This document shows, piece after piece, positions 12,101 to 22,900 of a stretch of DNA of 61,659 nt (position 1 is the stretch's first letter; each line of letters starts with the position of its first letter). The translations under genes and the position numbers were made by a program. The notes below the pieces were generated by a model. That model did no database searches. It was not told the origin of the DNA and was given only the letters and a program-made list of their open reading frames with translations. The DNA lies in assembly GCA_002633005.1 (NCBI GenBank), contig NMRA01000491.1:2989-64647 (forward strand), in the 5' to 3' direction. The DNA comes from Phoronis australis (taxonomy: Eukaryota > Phoronida > Phoronidae).

Positions 12101-14653
12101 AACAATTGTTTCGTGCGTGTATTACTTGAATTATTTCAATCGTTTTCTGAGGTACATACCCTGTTCCGAAGAGGTCGACGAAGCACCGGTCTCCTTTCAA
12201 CTCATCATAAGTAGTTTCCTCCGCTTCTTTGTTCACCTGTACTATTTTGTTATGCCGACTTTTGAATTGCGTCGTGAACGGTTTATCAACGACTGGCTTG
12301 AAGTGTTTGAAATAGAGAGCATTTGATTTCTTCAGACAATGCATGCTGGTCTTGGCAGTGTCGGCTGCTGATTTAGACAGCACGCGCACCTTATGCCAAA
12401 GTGTCGGCTGCTCTTCCTTGAGATGGCCATGGTTATGGATAATGAGTTTTAGTTGTCCTGAAATAAAAATCACACTTATTTCAAAAACTGCTCTTAAATT
12501 TATGTACTTCTTACGGTTCAACCGGATTTACCGGTTCACCAGAAGGTAAAATGGGTGTTCGTTGGCTATTAAATACCGCAGATGACTAGTAATAGTTTCA
12601 AACGTTTTGCCACGAGGAAAGCCATATTGCTAATATTGGAATCGCTTTGTGTCAAGGACCAAAGCACGTGCTCGTCTTTTTCACAAGTTTTTATAAATTG
12701 TAAATAGTTATTAGCTAATAAAAATAACACTAATAAATACAACAGATTACAGATAGCGACAAAGGTTATAGCACGATGAGTCACTAACAAGCCGTTAAAA
12801 CAGAATGAAAAATACCTTCAAAAAGTGAATGATAATAACACATGAATTGATTGAACCATGTGAGTTTGGTGGACTGTTCTGTAGCCAGACACTACAAAAC
12901 GTAAAATGACATTCTTTTTGCGTATCTCCGTACTGTAACTCAGTGATTGTGCTTGTGTCCTGAGGATTGCCATTCATAAAAAATCGAAATTATTCGGACT
13001 GGACTTGAGCATTGAAAGACGTTCAGATATTTTCGGCTAGAAACTGCAGTGGAAGCAGAGACGCTAGATAATCTTAACATCTGCTGGTTGTAGATTGTCA
13101 GCGCAAGCTTTCATTTCTGCAAATTCGACGTCAAAGTTTGATAATACTGTTTCCTCTTCGTTTTGATGAATTTTTTTGGCGATCTGTGTCATCTACAATC
13201 TCTTGAAAATTTACGAGTTGATAAGTTGTGGCGACGACATTCGCGTGATCAAACCAATCGTTGGACCCAACTCGAGTTGGGTTGCATTCCAGCCTTAGAA
13301 GTATTTTTAAACAGCTGGTTGTTTTCCAAAGCGTCAACAACTCTGTTATCATAAAATGTATCAACTAATCTATTTTCTCTGATTTCAAAACATTTTTAAA
13401 TTCAAAGCATTTTTGATCGAGTTCAGATGTGCTATGCAGTTTGCTAGATTTGGGAGTTAACTTGACCGTGGTGATATGTGAAAGATGTCATCACGAATCA
13501 GACCCACATGTAACCATAAGACAGCGGGAGAGAGGCTAACAAAAATCAGCGGCCCTGTGAAGGTTTCTGCTTTCTGGAGAGTAAACTAGGAGAAATGCAA
13601 ATTTCTGATACTCGTTTTTACAAGAAATTTCGTTGGCCACAATAAAAGGAGAAGATGGAATAGAAAAAACGACATGGTGTGGGAGACAAACCTAACACTT
13701 GAATTGGCCATATGGGGTTGTGTAACGAAACGGATAAACAACAGGATTCATGCTAGGAAGACACGTTGTCACCCTACTGAGCGAGTACCACTTTTGAGTC
13801 TACTCGTTACTTCACATTAGACAGAACATTAAACCCGACATAGGTAGAAAGGCATTGATCGCTTACTGCAGTTCAGCAAATAGTCACATATGAGTATAAA
13901 AATACTAATCACGCCGACTTTCTACACTTCATCTCGGATCACTACAGTTTGACACTACATGCTTTAACAGGTTTCACATGTCTGCCGCAATATTATTGTA
14001 AACTTTGTTTCAATATATTGAAAATTATTTTCAACTCCTGATTGTTTAACTCCCCTCCCCCGCAACACTAACCTTCTTATGGCCTGTTGACTCCTGGCAA
14101 CCCTAAGGCACAACTACATATTCGGATGTGAACGTGACTATTCACGTTCAAAGCCAGCGAGAGTGCCAAGATGATTTTTAGTCCGGTTCGGTCACCCGGG
14201 ACGAGACACCGGATTTTTTTTACCATCAAACTGCACCTCAGTCACATGCCGAGCATGCTGGTCTCGTGGAATGACGAACTGTCAATTCTTTGCAAACCCA
14301 GAATCTCTTCTCGTCTGATTGAAAATTAAGTTGAGACCGATTTGGCCTAAACCAAAAATGCGCTTCTTTGACGGAACGCACGGGTTCGGTTGTAGTCGCT
14401 TAATTATCATTTGCTGTGTAAGACCCCATGGTGTGGAATATGACACACACTTACCTTCCGCCACTCTCAATCCATAAATTCCATCGAGGTTAATCTCACA
14501 CTTATTTATGTCGAAAAACTTGAGAGCTTTGGCCAAGGCTGCTAACACCCGCTCTGTTGGAGAAGAAATATCTTTACTAACGCCAAGTCCCGAGGAGCTT
14601 AACAGAAAAATATGGTAAGTTAGAATCCAAAACGTGTGCCTCACCGCTACCAT
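3038..14653 (-). CDS. C16orf89: Secreted UPF0764/C16orf89-like protein (DUF4735), seven exons, complete
   Basis: The joined coding sequence of seven exons (14653-14455, 12457-12160, 10765-10645, 8935-8779, 6557-6452, 3996-3950, 3168-3038) is 1,059 bp and encodes 352 residues, close to the ~360 of the human protein. All six junction phases agree. It starts with a hydrophobic signal peptide (about residues 1-23), so it should enter the secretory pathway. Family landmarks appear in order: an INLDGIYGLR segment (about 54-63), GDRCFVDLFGTG (155-166), CxxxxxCWKLM (171-180), GYRDIFLEQ (about 250-258), CGDIGFIDF (262-270), GCFGYE (288-293) and DGCSSH (310-315). Eight or more cysteines suggest disulfides. 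The molecular function of the family is unknown; the vertebrate gene has been described as thyroid-enriched. Exon 6 is very short and uses a weak GTTTGT donor. The next gene upstream is divergent, 5.2 kb away. Confidence 0.9.
3665..3800 (+). repeat. Dispersed repeat B, copy 1
   Basis: This ~130 bp piece matches 10885-11050. Both contain GATACT-A, ACCAATCCTCGTTCTG, a GGCGTCC-ACTTGAGTGACA run and GCAGGATTCAACAAAAAA. Both copies lie in introns of the C16orf89-like gene. No coding content is seen. Confidence 0.6.
3950..3996 (-). CDS. C16orf89: C16orf89-like exon 6 (47 bp micro-exon)
   Basis: A strong acceptor (GTTTTCTTTCAG) and a weak donor (GTTTGT) bound 47 bp, phase 2 in and phase 1 out. It codes PVFGARKLLFERQLK, whose basic run before DGC resembles the VKRREKQF run of the human protein. 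The match is short, so it rests mainly on both phases fitting and on this resemblance. Confidence 0.72.
4466..6404. mobile_element. Nested foldback (giant hairpin) element in C16orf89-like intron 5
   Basis: The ends are inverted copies (TATATATAGATTATTAC..., followed by GGCGAAGTCATTATCCCC). The core 4616-6103 is one imperfect hairpin with arms of roughly 700 bp. For example, 4745-4763 (CCTTTTAAGAAAAGCCGAG) pairs with ~5960-5978, and 5108-5176 pairs with ~5510-5578, all centred near 5343-5360. Each end also carries its own local palindrome (4496-4607; ~6290-6378). The right end holds ~185 bp of extra sequence. No transposase frame is visible, so mobilisation would have to be in trans. Confidence 0.8.
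5181..5247 (+). repeat. tRNA-like module inside the hairpin arm
   Basis: An A-box-like TGGTGTAGTGG and a B-box-like GGGTTCGACTCC are spaced as in a tRNA, but the T stem does not close and no acceptor stem forms. A diverged inverted counterpart lies in the right arm at about 5425-5500. It is probably a captured tRNA-derived promoter or SINE head rather than a tRNA gene. Confidence 0.5.
6452..6557 (-). CDS. C16orf89: C16orf89-like exon 5
   Basis: Acceptor TCGTTGTAG and donor GTAAGT bound 106 bp, phase 1 in and phase 2 out. It codes TVCGDIGFIDF followed by the DWMEIILGLQ helix and GCFGYE. This matches the family segment CGxxGFxDF...WLxxILxWQ...GCFG. The foldback element begins about 50 bp downstream in the intron. 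Confidence 0.88.
7380..7506. repeat. Degenerate minisatellite (GTAGTGAACTTTCGGA-like)
   Basis: Five or so imperfect copies of a 15-17 bp unit containing AGTGAACTTTCG or AGTGGACTTTCG. It generates overlapping minus-strand open frames that I do not regard as genes. It lies in C16orf89-like intron 4. Confidence 0.6.
7703..7830. repeat. Short hairpin repeats with GGCGGTGCAGCACT motif
   Basis: GGGCGGTGCAGCACTGAAAA is followed by a partial inverse GGTGCACCGCC, then a second copy GGTGGTGCAGCACTGAAAA. A third relative lies near 7041. This looks like a small MITE family with inverted GCGGTGCAGCAC ends. Confidence 0.45.
8422..8441. repeat. Perfect 20 bp palindrome in a G/C-rich MITE-like patch
   Basis: GGGGGTTCGATCGAACCCCC is exactly self-complementary and sits in a G-rich then C-rich patch (8400-8475) resembling the middle of other MITEs in the window. 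I see no gene role. Confidence 0.7.
8779..8935 (-). CDS. C16orf89: C16orf89-like exon 4
   Basis: Acceptor TTATTTGTAG and donor GTAAGT bound 157 bp, phase 0 in and phase 1 out. It starts at MGCEKH, matching the conserved GC that follows the hydrophobic stretch, and ends GYRDIFLEQ, a family hallmark. Confidence 0.87.
9211..9406. repeat. 28 bp minisatellite, seven copies
   Basis: Unit CATGACAATGCTATTTGAAC plus ATCTTCTA, seven near-identical copies (196 bp) with only single-base variants. It abuts dispersed repeat C. The second copy of repeat C, near 22421-22450, has just one diverged unit at the same place, so the array expanded from a unit of the element. Confidence 0.9.
9408..9722 (+). repeat. 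Dispersed repeat C, copy 1
   Basis: About 315 bp related to 22451-22783. Shared blocks include GCTAAACAAA-TGCAGTTGTAT, TCTGCAAATAGG-GACCTT, CGCATCATGCAGTGTTATTC, AACTCGTTCTT-AAAACATTTGG and AGCAATC-CAGAGATAAG. No coding content is seen; the class is unknown. Confidence 0.7.
10645..10765 (-). CDS. C16orf89: C16orf89-like exon 3
   Basis: Acceptor TTTATTTCAG and donor GTAAGT bound 121 bp, phase 2 in and phase 0 out. It codes 40 full residues with the CTISSECWKLM motif of the family and a hydrophobic HSLLFVVMIKR end. The correct frame differs from the longest open frame here. Confidence 0.87.
10851..11060 (+). repeat. 60 bp tandem duplication plus dispersed repeat B, copy 2
   Basis: Two adjacent 60 bp units (10851-10910 and 10911-10970) differ at only a few bases. 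They run into a copy of the repeat also seen at 3665-3800. The duplication produces a repeated minus-strand peptide (ILVYVLPKTSHLD), which is not a gene. Confidence 0.75.
12160..12457 (-). CDS. C16orf89: C16orf89-like exon 2
   Basis: Acceptor TTATTTCAG and donor GTATGT bound 298 bp, phase 1 in and phase 2 out. It codes for 98 full residues, from QLKLIIHNHG to CFVDLFGT. The GQLK junction and the GDRCFVDLFGTG end match the family. Confidence 0.88.
13067..13354 (-). pseudogene. Coding-like stretch with two frame breaks in C16orf89-like intron 1
   Basis: On the minus strand three frames look protein-like in succession: one through VVDALENNQLFKN, one through NVVATTYQLVNFQEIVDDT, and one through NEEETVLSNFDVEFAEM and NLQPADVKII, ending in TAG. 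The second break falls at a run of seven A. This could be a decayed exon or inserted gene fragment, or chance. I recognise no family. Confidence 0.3.
14455..14653 (-). CDS. C16orf89: C16orf89-like exon 1: start codon and signal peptide
   Basis: ATG at 14653 opens a signal peptide with hydrophobic core FWILTYHIFLL and likely cleavage just after SSSGLG. The mature N terminus follows with ERVLAALAKALKFF and the family motif INLDGIYGLR. The exon ends in phase 1 at GCGGAAG before GTAAGT. An internal acceptor-like TTTCTGTTAAG was considered, but the signal peptide fits a secreted family. Confidence 0.85.
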
Positions 14654-17600
14654 ATTGCACGAGATACAGAGTGTAACTATGAACGAGTGATAACGCTCAG
14701 GAGAACAATCCCTAATGTCACTACGGGGTTATTGGACCTCAACGAGGCTTATCGAGGGTAGACACGACGGCCTGTGTTTACAACGAGTACATTGTACGCA
14801 TATGTACATCATCGTCTTCGACAGTATCGCTTTACGCATCAAGCGCAATTAATTTATAGCTTGTAAAAAGCGTTGGCGTTGACGCCGATTCGGATAATTG
14901 CAGTCCGCTCAGAATCATCGATATGCAAATTTTAAAAGATCGAGAGCTGTGACATAAATGTGGGCGATGGACTCACTGCAACCCGTATTAATGATACGAA
15001 AATCTGACACAGGTCAGTGATTTCCTTGTCAAAATATTCATCCTGTCCTAAGCTAACAAAATCACATTACCTGAAAAAACGTCTCCCTTCTTTAAGGCAC
15101 GTTATGATGACATGATTACAAAACTTCGCAGGCTCGGTTTTCAATCATGCAGGGCGTAGTTGATTAGAAAATCGTCTTCATGTTTTGTAAATGTTGCCAT
15201 CGGCAACAAAGTTTGAAAATCTCGACAAAAAGCTTTGTTCAGGTCATGCGTATTATCGATGTTCGAGGTGATTTAATTCTATAAAAGTTTGCCAAATAAT
15301 GCCGACACAGATACTCGCCGAAAGTCGGTTTCAATCTGATGTGATGCAGAATAGAGAGGAGAAAATAAAATCTGCTCGGCCAACAGTTTACGAAGCAATC
15401 GAGGATTAACGTAATTATCGCGACCATATGGAAAAACCATATCAAGTAAATGTGCAAGAGAAGTATAAGCACTTTCCATCATCCACCGAAGTGATGCGTT
15501 CCAAAAATAGTTAGAATTTATCAACGCGTCCAACGATCCCACGAAGAAGAGCTAATCAGAATACGTGTAAAAACGTCTACACAGTAAAACCGCGCTGTTA
15601 ATTACGAGGAATTATGCCCTTTACAATTTCATTTTTAAATATCTTTAAAGCCTATTTTACTTACGTGGAACAGCATTAAACATTTTGAGGACACAAGCAG
15701 CACAGGTTAGGACAAAGTAAGATCGCAAATTGACATAAATCGAATTAGCGGCGGTGAAGCTATCAATGAACTCCATGAGATCATTCCTTTCTCAGATATA
15801 TCCCAATAGTAAGACCCGAAAACCAAAACTAAGCGTTTCATCCTAAAATAAAGAACCGTGGTTTTAAAAGATGGTGCGCACTGCCTGGGGTTTCAATGCT
15901 ACAATCATCATTCAGTATGTTGTCATTACATACATGTACGAGTAGTTTGCAAATAAATCTTGGGAAATCAGAAATTCGTACTGTGCAGTTGTGAACCCCC
16001 GTTAAAAGTATTTCATTCGCTTGGTATATGAGAATGTGCCACTAAAGAGACACGAGTTTAGCCGAAAATCACGATCTGTTGTTTTGCCCAAACCCTCACA
16101 GTAGGGTATTCATAGAACACTACGCCAGGGGGAAAATTAAGTTGACGGAGGTACTGGAACTTCGACAAAGAAATTGTGTCTTACGATAGTCGAAGGAGAT
16201 CCGGCGATCGGGTTGAAATCGGAAGCATACAGCACCACAGTTTCGACTGAATTTAGGTCTACGTACCCCTAGAAAAAGTCATAACATTAAACTAAAACAG
16301 CTCAGTTCCGGTCTTTAGTAGGTGGCGTATTCCGCTGAGAACTAAATATTGACATTGCTCCTATTTGAATTAAAACTTATTCACCGACTGGTTAACTTAT
16401 TCGCTTAGGTGTAGCTAATTAGCTCTAAAAACAGAGGATGAATATCAACGGGAATTCATAAAATAATTTCATGACATTCCGCCGTCAAGCAATAATCCAC
16501 ATATAGGTGTGATTGGATTTCACTGTTTAAATGAGAATGTCTAAATTTCCTTGTACCTGTGTCCAGTGTCACCGACTGAAACAACAATGTCTCTAGTACT
16601 GTAGTGGGGCGTACATGTAGGCGCAGCCAACCACCTTTTGGTATTTGAACGTAGCGCCCACGCACCGTAAGTTACGTTCAATGCTCAAGGCGATACGGTG
16701 GGCTTTGGGCGCCTACTTACCTCTAATTTTACCACTACAGCACTGAATGTCTCTGATTATTTTAGAATTTTCATTCGATTCACAAATGTGTGAATCATAA
16801 ACCAATGAGTTCGCGTACAACGAAACAAACTTTCAACGGATGAGTCATTACATAAATTTCAACCATACGAAGACCTGAATACAGTGTGCTTTTCGAGTTT
16901 TGTGTGGGGAATTGTTTGAGTTGTAACATTTTTCTTGTAATCCGTATTTACTGTTAGCCATTTGGAAGAGATTTTCGACCGTATGCGCTCAGACGCTTAA
17001 AGTGCTTAAAATCACCAATTTCATTTCAAGAAAAAAACACCAGTCGCTATCAGCTGTCTAATTAGAACAACGGCATACACTGTGTGACAATACGTCGAAT
17101 AGCTGATTTTGAGTTACGGGCATTTATTGTTTGAAACATACTACCTAACACGGGACTACTTATCACAGTATTAGTCTTCTTCCATTGTTGTATTCAGTGT
17201 GAAAAGTCGTCATATATTGCCGCTCGGCGACCCGTGGTTTATGCTTTAATAATTATAGGGAATGGCGTGGCGTTGCGTTTGTGGTTGTTGTGACAATTAG
17301 TATTTAACCACGCTGTGGCTGTTTCCACTTTTCCACGGTACACCGGAGAAGCGCGGTTATGGCACAAGTTGTTACAAGAAACTCACGTGTTGGTGAACAT
17401 GACACTCTGGCACTGGGTAGGCCTACGTTCATGCGTCACACTCATATCCATGGAGCTAAGAAACTTTCAATACACCTTCAAGCAGTTGCCATGGTACAAA
17501 AAGACTCCTTTTGGGTTTTAAAAACAATGCATTCCGCGCTTAATAACAGCGCAAAGCGTGATTTTTTCGTATGCCTCGTTAATATATATGCCTCTAATGC

Positions 17601-18169
17601 ACTTTAAACATAAAAAGAGGCTCATTTTTAAAATAGCGACTGCGTGAATATAAGGTCTATTGAAGTAGCTTTTCTTCGATTTTCTCGTTTTTGGAATATT
17701 GAATTCACGATTACAATAAAGGCATGATTCTGGCAATGTAGTCACGTGTCAAAATAAGGTAAGTGGTGGTGTTAAGCACTTCAAGGGCATGCACAACAGA
17801 AGGACCAGAAGAGTGTCCTTCATCCTGCCGCACGTGCAACACCACACACCTATACAGCGAGGGTTGTACGGACATCTCTTCGTGAACAACGCTTTTCCAA
17901 TAAGTATTTCAAAATAAAGACACCATTTTTTGGTATTCTTTGCGCAAAAATAACATTTTTGTCATTTTGCCTCATTTCTTTCACAAATAGTGTTCTCCAT
18001 ACTTTCATACTTCAAAATTAAATGCTATTTATTGAAGCCACTCACATCTTTGGTTGTTTTAAGTCACTGTGATGCTGCGGTGTTTTGCTTGCAAGATGTT
18101 TCTTGATGTTCAAAGGCATTTTGGAACTACTGTTCGCTTGAATGATTGGCATATTGAATCTCTCGTAAG

Positions 18170-18420
18170 GCATCTTAGAAAAATATCCAAATTTTGCCGA
18201 TTATATAGTACCAGAATTGCCCAATCGGTTTCACATGAAATTTTCAGGTACCATGCTTCACACGTTGCTCTCCAAACCGCCGATAGGAATTTTTTCAAAA
18301 TATGTTTCATTTTGTATAAGGCATTATTAAAAATAGCACTTTTATGATTTCCATGGAGAAAATCTATGGCCGAATAAAACGTAACTGGAATTAACATTTA
18401 AATCAAAATACCATTATTTT
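18170..18420 (-). repeat. Dispersed repeat family A, reversed fragment
   Basis: The plus strand carries the reversed landmarks CGGTTTCACATGAAATTTTCAG and then GCACTTTTATGATTTCCATG, matching the 3' half of family A copies elsewhere. Confidence 0.55.
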
Positions 18421-18662
18421 GCTACTAATGTATTACCTTTCTGTTTTGATAAATCCTACTAAAGACATAGTCACGTTACTCAATTAATGGTATTTATAAA
18501 AAAGTCAAAAGTCAAATTCTTCAGGCTTTCCTCTTTCAGAATATATGTACATCTACTGAGTTCACTCTATAGTTTTGTAGTTATTTGGTTCAATACTCAC
18601 CCTTCTCAACAACGTGAAGGTAATTTATATCTGAATTTATATCCCTTTTCTACGTATTTCGT

Positions 18663-18831
18663 CATTCGCGGCAAATTTAGACGGGGGTGGGGGGGGGAAT
18701 GCCCCCGACCACCAAAAATTCTTCCAGATTCCATTTGGCAGTTTGGGAGTGCGAATGTCTGACCGGCAAAATCCTGGCTAATACTCTGCCCTGCCTCCTC
18801 CCCCTGACTCAAAATCCTGAATTCGCCTCTG
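18663..18831. mobile_element. hAT-like MITE fragment
   Basis: The left end GCGGCAAATTTAGACGGGGG and the right end GACTCAAAATCCTGAATTCG are diverged versions of the ends at 2546-2867. The internal CCAGATTCCATTTGGCAGTT block matches CCAGATACCATTTGGGAGTT there. Confidence 0.6.
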
Positions 18832-19841
18832 ATCGTTGTCCCATTTTCTCTAATTTCTTTCCTGTGCTTATCCATGTTTTTATGTCCCATTTTCAATATC
18901 TTCTACCTGAATCTGGAAATCCAATTGCTCCGGGGACCAAATTCGTCAAGATTCATTTTCGCGCGAACAACACCTCGTGTTTTTCTCTCATTCCTCCTTA
19001 TGGAAATTATAAAAAAACATCCGAAATTGCGATTCTGGAACGGATTACCGCCCATGGCCTATTATCGGGTTGGCTCGTTTTCAGAAATTCAGATCCAGTA
19101 CTTTGCACACTGTCATTACCTGGTGCAACTAGTGCACATTTTACAGAAAATCAGTATTCGAACAATTAATCAATAGCGGTAAATCTTGCACATCTGCAAA
19201 AACGCATTTTGAGACGTTTTGAAAAATGGAACATTTACGTTAAAGACATAACATTTCTGTCGCGTAATTAATGTTCGAGCGTGGGCCTTCACGAGATTCA
19301 TTGATGAGTGGCGTCTGAGTTCATGGCCAGGTCGCACAACCTCCGAGTTAGCCTCTCTACGGTCTCTGGTTCAGCAGAGCTTTGAGGTTAATTTGAGAGC
19401 TCTAAAGTTCCTGTGCTTGGGGGCGTACAATTGGCAGCCGACACTTGTTTACTTTACTGAGCTCAAATTGAGGTTATTTAGAAAAGTTTAAGCCCGTATT
19501 CAGAAACCAAAGCTAGTGACATTAGTCCGCTGCGTTTTCCAACATCTGTATCCCAATTTTGAGTGGATACTGTTTTATGAAACAAACAAAACGGAGCACG
19601 TGAACAAAAAGTTCACAACATGATTAAGTGTGATAACTGTGAGGTTTATGAGAGCGGAAAGAGGGTTGTCCGGTGTGAAATCATCACATTGCTGAATGTG
19701 GAACTTGGCGAAACATATTGTCCAACAGGCGTTGACGGCCGCCTGCCATCGAGAGATAAGTCATCAAGGCATTACTTAGCGGATGTGTTGCACTCCCATT
19801 GAGGCTGCGATGTTTAAGGGAACGGCAGTGATCAAGACAAG

Positions 19842-19914
19842 ATGGATGGAGCTAAGAATGATCGCATGGTTGGATTTCTCACCGTTTTTACCATTTTGTC
19901 CCATGGTGTCGCAG
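19842..19914 (+). CDS. CUB receptor exon 1: start codon and signal peptide
   Basis: ATG at 19842 gives a short charged N terminus and hydrophobic core MVGFLTVFTIL. A second in-frame ATG lies at 19866. The exon ends in phase 1 at GTCGCAG before GTAAAT, and GCA/G joined to the next exon gives a plausible cleavage region (HGVAA). A plus-strand frame at 19620-19802 just upstream could be 5' UTR. Confidence 0.75.
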
Positions 19915-22900
19915 GTAAATGTTTTAAAGTGAATGTTAAATACGTGGAGGTCTGTACTTCAATAAGACAACGTAAGCCTACATAGACAGACAAATATCTC
20001 GTATTACACTAAAACGACAAAATCGACACGTAGGGTTTAAGCCGCTTTGTCAGCTTACATGATCGAGTTTCTTTGGTAATTTAAGTAATGCGGTATGTGG
20101 CGCTCTGTACCTTCAAGACGGGCTTTTTGCGAGACTCAAAAACTAGAATAGGTTGTGAAAATCTAAAATATAGCTATGAGCTTGAGTGTTTTGCTGAGAA
20201 GGAGAAACGTCGGGGGGTGATAACTTAAAAAATTTCATATTTTTTGTCTTGTAAGACTTGTTATTTAATTGGGCTTTAAATTCGGAAAGATTACCCGAAA
20301 AATCTGTTATTTTGACGTCATAAGCAAACAAAGTTGGTCTATTGTGTTATACTTACCAGGGCCATTACTGATCGAGTGTATAAGAAAGTTCTCCGGTTAA
20401 AAAGTCAGTGGAACTCACATTAAATTACACTGACTGTCAAATTCTTGATCAACTTTTTCCTTTTAAATTACACGTACCGTAAAATCTGGCGAAAACGCCC
20501 CTGGGTTTATCTGAAAAATGGCCGTATCTTCTTGAAAACGACTGCAACGTTCCCGCCATTTCGAGCAGAAGGCCAACCGTCATTTTGTTCCTGTTTTCAA
20601 CCTTCTGTAGTGACTAAATACGTAGCCCTACGTTATCAACTTGAAAATTAATGACACCTTTCGCTGTGAAAGAAGTGAATAAGAAATCATAGAACGGCTT
20701 GTTGTAGAGTGCGAAATAGCGAACACGGTCTCGTGAAATAACTTGGAATACAGGTAAGACCATGTTCGGGTAGTATGTCGGCGGACTAATATGGAGATTT
20801 TGTGGTAATCCATTCAGTGGTGGCGAACAGTTAGGAAATGTAAGACCTTATCGACAAGACTGTACAATTACTTGCAAAGGTCTACAAAACTATAGAATAC
20901 AACTCAGCAAAGTATGTTTTATACTAATCTGTCATTAGTTAGATTCACATGATAGCATTTTAGTAAAATTTTGTAAAAGGAAAGGTACATTCGCGACAAA
21001 ACAACAGGACCAATGACACGAGCAAATTTCGTGTGACACAATTTCCTAAATTATCGTTTCGTTTTCGGAACTGGAATTATTTTCATAAAAATCATACAAG
21101 TCTTATTTTGATAGCCCCTTGTGCAAAAGTAGACCATTTTATAAACAATTTGCTATGGGGGAACTGTGCATAAAGCACAGCTCCACAAAATTTCAGCTGA
21201 ATCCGACCAGCCATTTTTGAGATTATGATGTTCGAAGTTGGTCAAAATTAGACATTTTCTAGAGTCCCTCATATATAACCACAAGTCTCTGAGGAAAAGT
21301 TCAACAGAAACAATGTGTGCATTCACGTTGTGTAGATGATGTATACGATATATTTGCGGCCATAGACGCAACAAATTGGCGGCAAGTGAGATAGAACGGC
21401 TCCAAGCTAGACCCCGCACTATGAAGTTGTGATCCCGGGGCGGATTTTGCAGACTTGCGTGGTCTCTTGCAAGCGCGCTCTACAGAACGCAGCCAGACCG
21501 CGACGCAGTTACACCGTATTTCATTTTCATTTTAAACTCCAGGACAAGCAATCGTCAAAGCAAAGAATCTCAACTTCATATAATGAATCAAAATGTACTG
21601 ATAAATTTACTAAACAAATAAATCCAAACGTGACTAGCTGTTCTACTTACTCAATCGTTTTCTTTTCAGCCACAAACATTTGCACTGGCAGTGTGAGGGA
21701 GACACCAGCTCCACATCATGACGTCATCACAAGTCCCTCGTACCCTGACACGTATCCACGAGGTGCCCCATGTTCGATAAAATTGAGTTTTCCCCACGGC
21801 TTTTTTATTGTTTTAAATGTCACAGACTACCGATTAACATCAAAATATCTGGGACTTCGTAAAGATAAACTCCTCATCAAATATGGTGTCTATAAGACCA
21901 TCAATCCGTCTGCTGGAACAATGTCTGTGTTGCCTAGTAACGAAGTGACTATGAAATTCATACGCAACCTTGGCGGCCATCAATCAAGCAGAGGTTTCAG
22001 TCTTGCCTACACAGGTAAGTGAAGGTACACGTAAGAAATAGCACGACCAAAAGACGCCCTACGGGACGATCTGAACACTAGGACGTCATTTCGTAATGAG
22101 CGGTGCTGTCAATAATGGATGGCCTTATAAACAAACAAAAGAAGTGTATTGAAATTCTCTCATTTTAGTCTTCATTAAAGCTGGCCCACCTAAAGACTGC
22201 ACAAAATATTGTTTTAAAATATTTTTACATTATTAAAACTAAACGTCGTTTCCCTATAGCTGGTCCAACCCAGCCGCTAGAACATACTTCTCTCGTTAAG
22301 TGGTGACAAAACCATCTGTAGTAAGACGAATTTCTTATGACATATTAATAACACATGACCTGTTTCATGATAAGTGACTTAAAGATGTATTTGCATGCTC
22401 CTAATTATGGTAATGTATAGCATGAACTAAACGACAAATTGAATATCTACGCTAAACAAAGTGCAGTTGTATTTATTGACAACTTGTAAATGTGAAAACA
22501 AAAAAATCTGCAAATAGGCGACCTTGGCAGTAATGACGTACTTTGGGGGCTCACATAAACCGCATCATGCAGTGTTATTCCCAACCAACACGTCACAATA
22601 CTTACTGGAAACGGTTGAGTGCTTTAAGGCGGATTGTTTTAGACATAAACTCGTTCTTGAAAACATTTGGCAATTTTCAACCTACCTCATATTCACACCG
22701 TCGCTAAATCTTGTGTTTCTGACTAATTTGACCAAGCAATCTCAGAGATAAGGAATTAGCGTGCAAGTTCCACTTTAAGACTTAAGTGAATAATTTTTAC
22801 TTACGCTCCCACAACAGTCACAGAAACAAAATTTCGTCGTGTAATTATTTGCATATCACTCGTGTAATTATTTGCATATCACTCGTGTAATTATTAGCAA

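Larger units (their letters stand above)
14654..19841. other. Intergenic spacer between head-to-head genes
   Basis: It separates the start codons of the minus-strand C16orf89-like gene and the plus-strand CUB gene, and should contain both promoters. I see no clear TATA box or initiator. A minus-strand open stretch at 15279-15542 has fairly protein-like composition but no splice sites or family match. The rest holds a repeat A copy (18170-18420) and a hAT-like MITE (18663-18831). Confidence 0.6.

Noticed and set aside
15239-15542. Overlapping minus-strand frames upstream of the C16orf89-like start
   Set aside because: No acceptor or donor that joins them in phase, and no recognisable motif.
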